64,000 bases of DNA from Hydractinia symbiolongicarpus. Lineage: Eukaryota; Cnidaria; Hydrozoa; Anthoathecata; Hydractiniidae. The notes beneath the pieces are model-generated. The model did no database searches. It saw only the letters and a list, made by a program, of their open reading frames with translations, and was not told the origin of the DNA. This document shows positions 53,586-61,800 of this stretch, in pieces. Each line of letters starts with the position of its first letter. Position 1 is the stretch's first letter. The DNA lies in assembly GCF_029227915.1 (NCBI RefSeq), contig NC_079886.1:12915501-12979500 (forward strand), written 5' to 3'. Made by a program: the position numbers and the translations under genes.

Positions 53586-54538
53586 CCTATAAAGGCTGCA
53601 AATGGCCTTTCGCAGTCTAATAAAGGCCTCATACGTAATTAACGTGGTTCCATCTGCCTGTGCAGGTTACCATTGCACTATTCCTTCCAGTCTCAATGCG
53701 CTACAACGTCCCAAGTTGTCTTCATTAGAGCCATTGCTTTAGAACTCTCTTAACTACGTGCACAGTCCAATAAAAGGTGTAATGTAGCCTTTTGCAGTCT
53801 AATAAAGGACTAACACGTAAATCACGTGACTTCACCTGTCTGTGCAGGTTACCATTGGACTATTCCTTCCAGTCTCAATGCGCTACAACGTCCCAAGTTG
53901 TTTTCATTAGCGCCGTTGCCTTACAATACTCTTAACAACGTGCACAGTCCTATAAAGATCGTAATATACCCTTTTGCAGTGCAATAAAGGCCGCACACGT
54001 AAATCACGCGGTTTCAGCTGCCTGTGCAGGTTACCAATGGACTAGTCCTTCAAATGTCAATGCACTACAACGTTCCAAGTGGTTTTCCTTAGCGCTGTTG
54101 CCTTAGAACTCTCTTAACTATGTGCACAGTCCTATAAAGCCTGTAATATGGCCTTTTGCAGTCTAATAAAGGCTTCACACGTAAATCACGTGCTTTTACC
54201 TGCCTGCACAGGTTACCATTGGACTGGACGTTCTAGTCTCAATGCTCTACAACGTCTTAAGTCGTGTTCATTGGCGCCGTTGCCTTAGAACACTTTTAAC
54301 TACGTGCACAGTCCAATAAAAGGTGTAATATAGCCTTTTGCAGTCTAATAAAGGCCTCACACGTAAATCACGTGCTTCCATCTGCCTGTGCAGGTTTTCA
54401 TTGGCCTAGTCCTTTCAGTCTCAATGCACTACAACGTCCCAAGTCGTTTTCCTTAGCGCCGTCGCTTTAGAACACTCTTAACTACGTGCATCGTCCTATA
54501 AAGGCCGTATTATGGCCTTTTGCAGTCTAATAAAGGCC

Positions 54539-54624
54539 GATAGGCCGCTGGTGTACATTTTTTTGTATAAAACATTTTTTTTTGTATAAAAAAAATAAAT
54601 CATTCGTTATATCGTCAACATGAC
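54539..54624. other. Satellite boundary, AT-rich
   Basis: The satellite stops abruptly inside a monomer. The following AT-rich sequence contains TTTTTTGTATAAAA twice, near 54562 and 54581. I see no target-site duplication or element end exactly at the junction. Confidence 0.6.
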
Positions 54625-55035
54625 ATTTGATAGTTCCATCTCCATGGTTGTAATTTTCTAAGCCTCTAAGGCATAACATCAATGACCGTAACAGGAAATT
54701 TTTGTTCTAATATAATTGACTGCTTGTGATACAGGTATGTCTCTTTTCTCTGCAATCTTTTCCGATAAACGTTTGTAAAACATCTTACACTCTCGCCCCA
54801 TTCCACCATTTGTTGGGAAAACCAATAGGGTGAACGACCTGTTATCAACAACAAGCACACGTTCATTGTACTGGTGTTTCTTCTTATCTTTGTTGCAGTT
54901 AAAGCATTTATTGAGTTCCAAATCCTGGTATCTCCGTATAAAAAACCGCGTATCCAAAAATACCTTTTGACCAGGATTGCAGAACCCGATAGCGCTTAAA
55001 TCAAGACTAGCTTCATGACTTCTATTGGTGCTTCG
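54625..55035 (-). pseudogene. Retroelement-type protein remnant, frameshifted
   Basis: Read on the minus strand, an open frame runs from about 55035 down to 54679. It encodes a stretch with GFCNPGQKVFLDTRFF, NKCFNCNKDKKKHQYNERVL, FTLLVFPTNGGMG and ECKMFYKRLSEKIAEKR. I recall the arrangement YNERVL, then F-T-LVF-T-GGMG-EC-KFYKRL, from the C-terminal part of proteins linked to reverse transcriptases in cnidarian genomes, where the next conserved block is LLCLRG. Here that block, MLCLRG, is visible near 54668-54680 but in another frame, after a stop codon, so the copy is broken. There is a stop codon upstream and no reverse transcriptase domain in the neighbourhood. The usual residues around VFSTTGGMG are partly changed. 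The family assignment is from memory and moderately secure; that this is a dead fragment is clear. Confidence 0.6.
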
Positions 55036-55724
55036 TGGTTAAAATTTGCCCTATCTTTGCGATTTTCGATGCTATTACAGCTCTAAGGGTAATATTTTGA
55101 TGTTTGCGAGCGTGTAGGCATACATACTTTAACAAAGATTGGTATTTTTCATTCCATTTAGATGTAAAACAACTGTAACAAACTTAAATGGAAATGTGTT
55201 TATATTGGCGCCCCATTAAAGCTACAAGAAGCTTAGAAAGAACTTAAAACTGTTAAAATCTGATTATTCATTGTCTATAAAAGTAATTTGACATAATTCC
55301 GATATTCATCACCTTTCTAAAATGGGCGCATTGCCACAATCAGTATATCACAATTTTTGACAGTGTTGCTGACATCAGCAATTAACCACGTGACCAAACA
55401 TGAAATTGAGACTGCCATTTTTGTTAGTTCGTGACAAGTGTTAATGTACCAGGTAACGTTTAAAACAAGGCAGTAGTTCAAAAACTACACGGTAGGGCAT
55501 TTGTGCCCTCTTCCTCCCCCCCCCCCAAAAAAAAATAAACCTTTCACCGGGTCCTTTAGACCCAACCGGAATAAGGTTATTATATTCAGTTATTACCTAA
55601 AACGAGATTCCGAACCGCGTGCTTACTAACGTAATTAAGCCTGCGTCACACTTTTTCTTAATTATGATATAAAAATATTTTTGTGGAAAAAAGTGACTAA
55701 AAATGGACATATACATTTATGTAA
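55036..55724. other. AT-rich non-coding stretch
   Basis: I see no convincing gene here. The only obvious simple sequence is a run of 11 C followed by 9 A at 55516-55535. A sequence related to the later GACTTAAAATGGAC repeat begins near 55693 (GTGACTAAAAATGGAC). Confidence 0.5.
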
Positions 55725-55954
55725 AAAATGGACTTATAGTGGATCCAAGATTGCCTACCGATTAATGTCCTTCTGGGAGAACTTCGTGGCCATAAAAACA
55801 ATATGAGCCATTATTGGATTAACGTAATTAGCAATTTGGTACATGCAAAAATTCTGCTTTCCATACATATTTATTGAAGACTTTTTAATCCCAAGGCAAG
55901 CTAATTTTGAGTAAGTACTGTAAAATTGTTTTAACATATGCACAACCACGTAAC

Positions 55955-56693
55955 TTAACCCTATTCGGTCCGGGGTTTTTTCGAACATACTATGACCGGG
56001 GGGGGGGAGCGGATTCCGCCCCCCCCTTAATAACTTTTCATAGGATTGTTCAAATTGAATCAAACTTGGCACACTTATAGTACGTCATAAAAGGAACAAA
56101 ATGGCGGCAATAAATTTTTGCTTGCGTGAGCACATTTTCTGTGACGTCATCAGAAGCTTGAAAATTGTTAAAAATGCCACTATCTGCCTAAAATATAATT
56201 ACTTTTGTTCTAGAGCGAATTTTTACATTCTGTTAGGAGTTTCTGAAAGCTAAATAAAATTTTTTTAACAAATCTTCCGGTTTTTACATGGATCGAATAA
56301 AAAATTGCCAAAAATTGCCCGAAAATCCGTTTTTTCCCGATCGGGAAATCGGATTAGTCACGTGTCAAAATTATTCAAAATGATTCTTCTTGATGAAACA
56401 AAGTTGTGTTGCAAGTTCCAAGTTCTAAGGATAATCCTAACAGGAGTTATTATATTTTCTCCATTATAAGGATTTCATAGAGATTTTAGGGATAGTTTCG
56501 AGTAATGGCCAATATCAAAGCCTCTGAAAGGTATGGGACCTAAAAATTTAGCATGCAGGTGTCTAATAGATAAATGTTGAAACTCAGTAAGTATCATAGC
56601 CATATAAGAAAGCAATCAGAAGTTATTAAAAAAAAACCGTCAGGGGGGGGCGGAATCCGCCCCCCCCCCCCCCCCGGGACCGAATAGGGTTAA
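55955..56693. mobile_element. piggyBac-like non-autonomous element (MITE)
   Basis: A 731-bp element (55959-56689) is flanked on both sides by TTAA (55955-55958 and 56690-56693). Its left end reads CCCTATTCGGTCCGGGG and its right end CCGGGACCGAATAGGG, an inverted match of about 17 bp with one extra C. A second inverted pair lies inside: GCGGATTCCGC (56009-56019) and GCGGAATCCGC (56650-56660), embedded in long G and C runs. TTAA target sites and ends starting with CCC are hallmarks of piggyBac-type elements. There is no transposase frame inside, so it would depend on another element for movement. The interior holds a perfect 16-bp palindrome, TTTCCCGATCGGGAAA (56333-56348), and a TGACGTCA site (56142-56149). 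The family name is inferred from end structure only. Confidence 0.75.
56333..56348. repeat. 16-bp perfect palindrome in the MITE
   Basis: TTTCCCGATCGGGAAA equals its own reverse complement. It is near the middle of the piggyBac-like element and could be a protein-binding site or only a remnant of an inverted duplication. Confidence 0.8.
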
Positions 56694-56994
56694 GAGCTAT
56701 GAAAATATGTTTAAGATATACGGCCCAGTTCTCCTACATTTAGGAGCTATATATCCGTGGTAGTTTAAGTCAAATTTTACACAAAATCCCAATATACATT
56801 CTAACTTACAAAAAGTGAAAAGTGTTCCATACACACCATTAAAACAGACCAGGTCTTGTCTGGAACTTGGAAAAGCAGAGTAGGTTCTCACAACAAAAGC
56901 ATTTTCTGCAAAAAATAATTTTTTCCAAACAAGATGTATATAAAATCTTAATGTGGATCTCAAATAATCCACTTTAAGCGGAAGTCCATTTTAA

Positions 56995-57190
56995 GTCGTT
57001 TAAATATACATTAAAATTAAATATGGCTACGCTAATTCCAAAAAGGCGTATAGATGCAACGGTTTAACAAATTCTAAGTAATAAAAACAATGTATATGCG
57101 TGCATTGAAATTCCTAAAACCACTATTTTGTTACCTGTCGCGTTTCCGAAATGCCTAATTACTTTAAGGGCAGAAATTTTTGGGGACAAA
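56995..57190. other. AT-rich spacer, nothing recognised
   Basis: This spacer lies between the older inverted-repeat element and the TTCGCGAA cluster. I see no frame of substance and no repeat. Confidence 0.4.
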
Positions 57191-57194
57191 AATT

Positions 57195-57428
57195 TTCGCG
57201 AGGATAAAAAATCGGAAAATTTCGCGAAGTTAATTTTCGCGAATTCTACTTCTGGAAGAAATTTTACAGAAAAAACTTTCGCGAATTTTCCAAAATCTTA
57301 ATTTTTCGGAATAAAAACTTTCGCGAATGACAATGAATTTCAATAAAAAAAAATTGATTTTAAATCGAATATATCTTTTGGAAAAATATTCGATTTAAAA
57401 TCATTTTTTTTATTTTTTGAAATTCATT
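57195..57428. repeat. TTCGCGAA cluster followed by a long AT-rich hairpin
   Basis: The motif TTCGCGA or TTCGCGAA, a palindrome in its full form, occurs at 57195, 57221, 57236, 57278 and 57320. It is followed by an inverted repeat whose arms lie at 57332-57372 and 57387-57428. The inner 18 bp (TGATTTTAAATCGAATAT against its complement) and the outer 12 bp (AATGAATTTCAA against TTGAAATTCATT) are perfect, joined by A/T runs of slightly different length around a 14-base loop. This looks like part of a hairpin-type non-autonomous element. The transposon target duplication at 57426-57432 overlaps the right foot of the hairpin. Confidence 0.75.
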
Positions 57429-57432
57429 GAAT

Positions 57433-57444
57433 TAGGCTGTTCAG
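57433..57444. repeat. Left terminal inverted repeat of the transposon
   Basis: TAGGCTGTTCAG is preceded by ATTGAAT. Beyond 12 bp the two ends share little apart from a T run. Confidence 0.75.
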
Positions 57445-57794
57445 GTCAAATTTTTCTATGCGCCGCTCGACCTTCTAGCCGTATGCAACGTTTTCTACAT
57501 TTCTATACGGTTTCAACGAGGGGTCGCGCAACTCCTAACTCCAAGCCATTCTCTAGTTATTGTTATTTTTATGATAGATAGTATAGCCCTTTTTTGTTGC
57601 GTTTTTCGGCCAATTTCGCAACAAAACACGGCACAAAGACGGGGGTCATGTATAGGTTTTTTTTCACAATTTCTATCTTTAAAAATCAATAACTCCAGAT
57701 TGAGACATGGTAAGAACTTAAAATTTTTACAGTAGATAGTATATTTGTAAAAGAAAAAATATATTAATTTTTGATGGTTTATTTTTAGAAATGA
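57445..57794. other. Transposon left subterminal region
   Basis: This AT-rich stretch has no gene. It contains a 10-bp inverted repeat, TTTTGTTGCG (57592-57601) and CGCAACAAAA (57617-57626), able to form a hairpin with a 15-base loop. AAGACGGGGGT near 57637 recurs in direct orientation near 62899, in the other subterminal region of the same element. Confidence 0.5.
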
Positions 57795-58650
57795 CGTAAT
57801 GATGACGTCATAGCTCAAATATTACTACAAATTGCTCTAAAAGCGCAAGAAAGTATACAACAACCAGTAAACAATTTTATAAACTGTAATCTTAACGTTA
57901 AACAAAGTTCATTAGAGTGTACGAAATTTCGGACAAGGGTGTAAATTTGCAGACCAGATAGAAAAAATGACGTCATAGTTGAAAAAATCTTTCCAAATTG
58001 ATGAAAATGCAAAAAAGTTCACAGGAACATAATAAAACACCACAAATTAGTAACTATTCAAAAATTATACAAACACTCTTAAGGAGTACAAATATCTGAC
58101 AAGAGTGTAATTTGCAGACCAGATAGAAAAAATGACGTCATAGTTGAAAAAATCTTTCCAAATTGATGAAAATGCGAAAAAAATTCACAGGAACATAATA
58201 AAACACCACAAATTAGTAACTATTCAAAAATTTTACAAACACTCTTGAAGAGTACAAAATATTTGACAAGAGTGTAATTTGCAGACCAGATAGTAAAAAT
58301 GATGCTGTAGCTCAAAAATAACATAAAATCAATGTATAAAAGCAAAACAATTATACAATAACCGGCAAAAATGTTTATAAACTGTAATCTTAACATTGAG
58401 AGACTTCATAGAAATGTACGAAATTTATATTTTTGCAGACCAGCCAGAGAAAATAACGTAATAGCTGAAAAGATATTTCAAATTTAAGGAAATGTAAAAA
58501 GAAAGTCCACAGGAACCACTGTAAAACACTAAGTTGGTAACTATAAAACTTTGACAAACACTCTTAAAGCTTGCAAAATATTTGACAGAGTATAAATATG
58601 CAGACCAGATGAAAATGGAACAACTGCACCTTTTAGCACCTAAATAAAAA
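57795..58650. repeat. 165-bp subterminal tandem repeats with CRE-like sites
   Basis: About five diverged copies of a 165-bp unit are recognisable by GCAGACCAGAT at 57949, 58114, 58281, 58435 (partial) and 58600, giving spacings of 165, 167, 154 and 165 bp. The perfect cAMP-response-element palindrome TGACGTCA occurs at 57803, 57968 and 58133, again 165 bp apart, and is degraded in the last copies (ATGATGCTGTAG, AATAACGTAATAG). The central two copies are nearly identical. The array lies between the stop codon of the transposon gene and the left end. Such subterminal repeats in DNA transposons often bind transposase, but that role is inferred. Confidence 0.85.
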
Positions 58651-58690
58651 AAAGAACGCAAAATATTAAGCTACCATAAGTGCTAAATGT

Positions 58691-58696
58691 TTTAAT
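58691..58696 (-). terminator. Possible poly(A) signal ATTAAA
   Basis: On the minus strand ATTAAA lies about 155 bases beyond the stop codon of the transposon gene. It is a common variant signal, but in such AT-rich DNA it is expected by chance, so it is only a candidate. Confidence 0.25.
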
Positions 58697-58849
58697 AGAA
58701 CAATATATACCACATGTCACAAGTTGACAAAACAATGATCCTCAAAGGAAGAAGTTTTTGCCATAAAAAAGTTCCACGGTTTGAACGAAATACATTACCA
58801 CAAAAATTTCTTCCCTCAAATATATAACTATACTATAACTAACTATATT

Positions 58850-61800
58850 CTAAGATAACATAATAACGTCTCCCTTCTCAAAATCTAAAATTATTGGAAA
58901 ACTCCAAACTGTCTCAGGTTCTGACTCATATACTACATTAAACAACGTGCGTTTAGGATTGGAATGTCGTTTTGCTACACTTAGAATTTCCCCTTTACAC
59001 CAATATGCATCCTCTTCATCTTCTTCCTTTAAATGATGCCGTATGTGTAAACCAACTAAACAATCAGGGTCTTTGATGAAGGAAGGGAGTTTGTTGCTTT
59101 TTTGTTGTTCAGACAGTTTTTTCATCCTTTCTTTCTTGATCTTTTCCATCAGTTCCTTTTTTTGGGTTGCAACTACTTCATCTCTATCTTCCTTCGACTT
59201 CAGGTTATCCTTTGTTACCTTTTCTGCAGATGATGAAAATGTTACATGCATGATTTTAACAAAGTTTTCAAGAAGCTCTTCCCAAGACAAATCAACTCTT
59301 TTGTTTCCACTCTGTTTTGTTTTGTTAAACAATTTGGAATTGCATTTGAAAGGCATAACATGCCTGTAAAAATTCATTTGCGCTAGCAAAACTTCTGCAC
59401 GTTTTTGTGATGATATATCCATGATGTTTTTTTTCAGTTCATCAACAGATATCCAAGCCTGGACATTTAGCTCAAGCAATTTGTTAAAAGCTTCCACTTT
59501 CTTCAATGCTATTTTCTCTTCAGCTTTCTTTTTCATATCTTGTTTAGCAAGCAATTTCCTTTTCCTCTCCTCCAACAGTTCTTTTCTCCTTGATTTATAC
59601 TTCGCCTTCATTTTTTCCACATTATGTCTGGCTGATTCCATCATACTTTTTTTCTCATCATAAGACTTCTGTTCAAACCAATCAAGTGTTTTGTTACGCG
59701 ACCACATGGTTAAAGCCTGCAATGTTTCAACATTGGCACTTGGCTTCGTTTTCACTAACAAATCCAAAATTGCAAAGTCACTTTCAGAAGCCTTATTGGT
59801 TACTGGTACAATTGATGACGTCTCCTTTATTATCTGACTGGGGCTCCAGTACTTTCCTCCAGGCAGTTGATCCTTACATTGACGCTCTAAGATGATGAGA
59901 ATTGCATGGCAAATAATTTCAAGGGCTTGCTGTGTTAGAATATCCAATTCATCATCACCTGTATCCTCAAATAGCTTGATAAATAATTCATCTTTGTTGT
60001 GTACAATAATACCATCCTCTTGGAAAATATGACTGCCAGATAGAAGTGATGAACAATTGTTGCAGAGTGCAGATAGTTTGACTTTAAGTTGTAACAGGTA
60101 TGGATTTATTTCGAGGATACTTTCACAAGACTCTATTAATCGCCACAATGGACCAGTCAATAATTTATCAATAATGCCAAGTGCTCTGACTTCACTAAGA
60201 AACAACTTATTTGATACGTCTTCATTTACAGCTTTCAGTAAATTATTAGGATCAGGCCATGATGAAAGAAAAGATACGACTGCATCACGATGGTAATATA
60301 ATGCAGCAGCGTTATAAAACAATATGTTAAAACGATTTCCAATAAATGGTACAAAGTAAGATTTCTGATTGCGACCAGCTAAAAACGAGTTAAAATACGA
60401 TGCTACTCCACATTCGTCACTTCCACGCACATGAAAAGCTTTACAAGCTGTACGCACTAATCTAGAAGCAGAAGATTCTTTTGCACTATTGAAGGCAAAT
60501 ACTGTTTCATAGTCATCACAGAGGACCATTCTCTCAAATGAATGCAGAACTTTATCTGCCTCTGAGGCAAAATTTGCCAGAAGATGTAATTTGCAAAAGA
60601 AATTTCCCATATCGGTCATGTCCGTTTTTTGTGTTTCGCTTAAATAATTCCAGTTTTCTACAACATTTGGTAATAATTTTTCCCTTAAAGATTTCAGTTG
60701 TGAGTTAAATAAAGGATTAATAGGGCCAAGATCCGACATTGTAGATTTGATTGATGTGACAAGCCGGGAAAAATTTGCATCCTTGTCACATTCTTTCAGA
60801 ATGTCACACATGTCATCAATTGTGTCAGTAAAATTTTTCATTACTATTGCCGCATCGCCACCTGCAACTTCTGATAATCCAAATGTTAAAGTTTTTCCTT
60901 TCGATGTTGTAATCTGAAAATTTTGATAATGTTTATGGTATTTTGATGTACCATCTCCATGTAAACAATTACCAAACGCCTCCTTGTCATTATCAATCAT
61001 TGCTTCTGCAACCTGTAATTGTGCTAAAATTAATGCTTCTTGCATTAAATGACTTTTTAAACCTTGTGAAGGCAACCTGTCAACCCTTTTTTTTGCAAGT
61101 TTTTCAAGTACAACCTTGATCACATCATTTACCTTTCCCATGCTGACATTCAAGGAAAGTAATTCCATAACAACTTCTCTTATTTCGTCTGAATAACGAC
61201 CACCTTCAAATGTTACAATTTCATTGTCGTTTAATAACGAAACGAGCATTTGCAAATCACGATTTTCTTCAGTAAGTTGCTTCATGTTTGTACAGAGTTT
61301 GTCATAATCACTTTTTAAACACTTCATATCATTCACTTCTTTGTGGTCAATCAATTTTTTCTGGTTTTCAATTTTTAACAACAAACTGTGCGTCTTTCTT
61401 TTCAGTTTTGCTTTCTCATTCCGCAGATCATCAACTATAGTTTCACTGTTTTCTAATTTATCATTGAGTCTGTTCAAGTTTACTTTCATGTCATCCAACT
61501 CATCACTTTTATTCTCAGTACCAGATATCAATTCAGCTATTTCTGATTCCATTTTATTAATTTTATCATCTCTGTTTTTAATTTTCTTTGATAAATTTCT
61601 CAATTTATCTGCCCTCGCTTTGCTATTATCTTTAAATTTCAATTCCACATTTCTAAGTTTTTCCTCTACTTCAAGATAATTGTTCTTTATACGACGATAT
61701 TCTGCTGTCAACTTATTTTCATCCTTCATTGCTACAAATAACTCGTTACTAAGTTTCTTAACCTCTTTGACTTGTGTGTTGTATTGAATTTCTAATTCTT

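Larger units (their letters stand above)
1..54538 (+). repeat. 182-bp satellite DNA array, head-to-tail
   Basis: The whole stretch is made of about 300 tandem monomers of 182 bp, all in the same orientation, with no unrelated insertion that I could see. Taking ATGGCC as monomer position 1, recurring landmarks are GGCCTTT (3-9), AATAAA (18-23), CACGTAAATCACGTG (31-45), CTGCGCAG (57-64), GGACTAGTCC (74-83), CAACGTCCC (103-111), TACGTGCAC (154-162) and TATAAAGG (168-175). Spacing of identical landmarks is repeatedly 182 or a multiple (364, 546, 728, 1092, 1638). The array is cut by the left edge of the window and ends at about 54538 inside a monomer, after AATAAAGGCC. Because 182 is not a multiple of 3, reading frames shift from monomer to monomer, which argues against coding. 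Length, homogeneity and layered higher-order structure resemble centromeric, pericentromeric or subtelomeric satellites, but the chromosomal position cannot be told from sequence alone. Confidence 0.97.
55725..56994. mobile_element. Possible older inverted-repeat element, interrupted
   Basis: AAAATGGACTT followed by TAGTGGAT (55725-55744) is mirrored on the other side by ATCCACTTTAAG and AAGTCCATTTTAAG (56967-56994). The 11-bp core AAAATGGACTT is a perfect inverted match, and the AGTGGAT core matches too, with 7 extra bases in the right arm. The piggyBac-like element at 55955-56693 lies inside, so without it the older element would be about 530 bp. The right arm, with its ACTTAAAATGGAC end, recalls mariner-type termini. 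No target duplication was confirmed. Confidence 0.4.

Noticed and set aside
1-54538. CRISPR-like regular repetition
   Set aside because: The repeats are directly abutting 182-bp monomers without unique spacers, in a eukaryotic context.
1-54538. CENP-B box or telomeric repeat in the satellite
   Set aside because: I looked for a CENP-B-type TTCG...CGGG box on both strands of the consensus and for TTAGGG-type arrays and found neither.
1-54538. TATAAAGG and AATAAA as real promoter and poly(A) signals
   Set aside because: Both are present in most monomers, but TATA lies only 15 bp before the ATG and simple A/T-rich motifs of this length are weak evidence.
1-54538. Additional hammerhead cores inside the satellite
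   Set aside because: GTTTCACC and CTGATAAAG resemble parts of the core, but no CUGANGA, helix II and GAAA arrangement exists on either strand of the monomer.
55755-58661. Minus-strand open frames of 65-105 codons in the AT-rich flank
   Set aside because: They cross element ends, hairpins, homopolymers and tandem repeats, and their translations show no domain.
59043-61679. Plus-strand open frames of 79-112 codons opposite the long transposon gene
   Set aside because: They are antisense shadows of the 1128-codon frame, rich in F and S as expected from complemented K/E-rich coiled coil.
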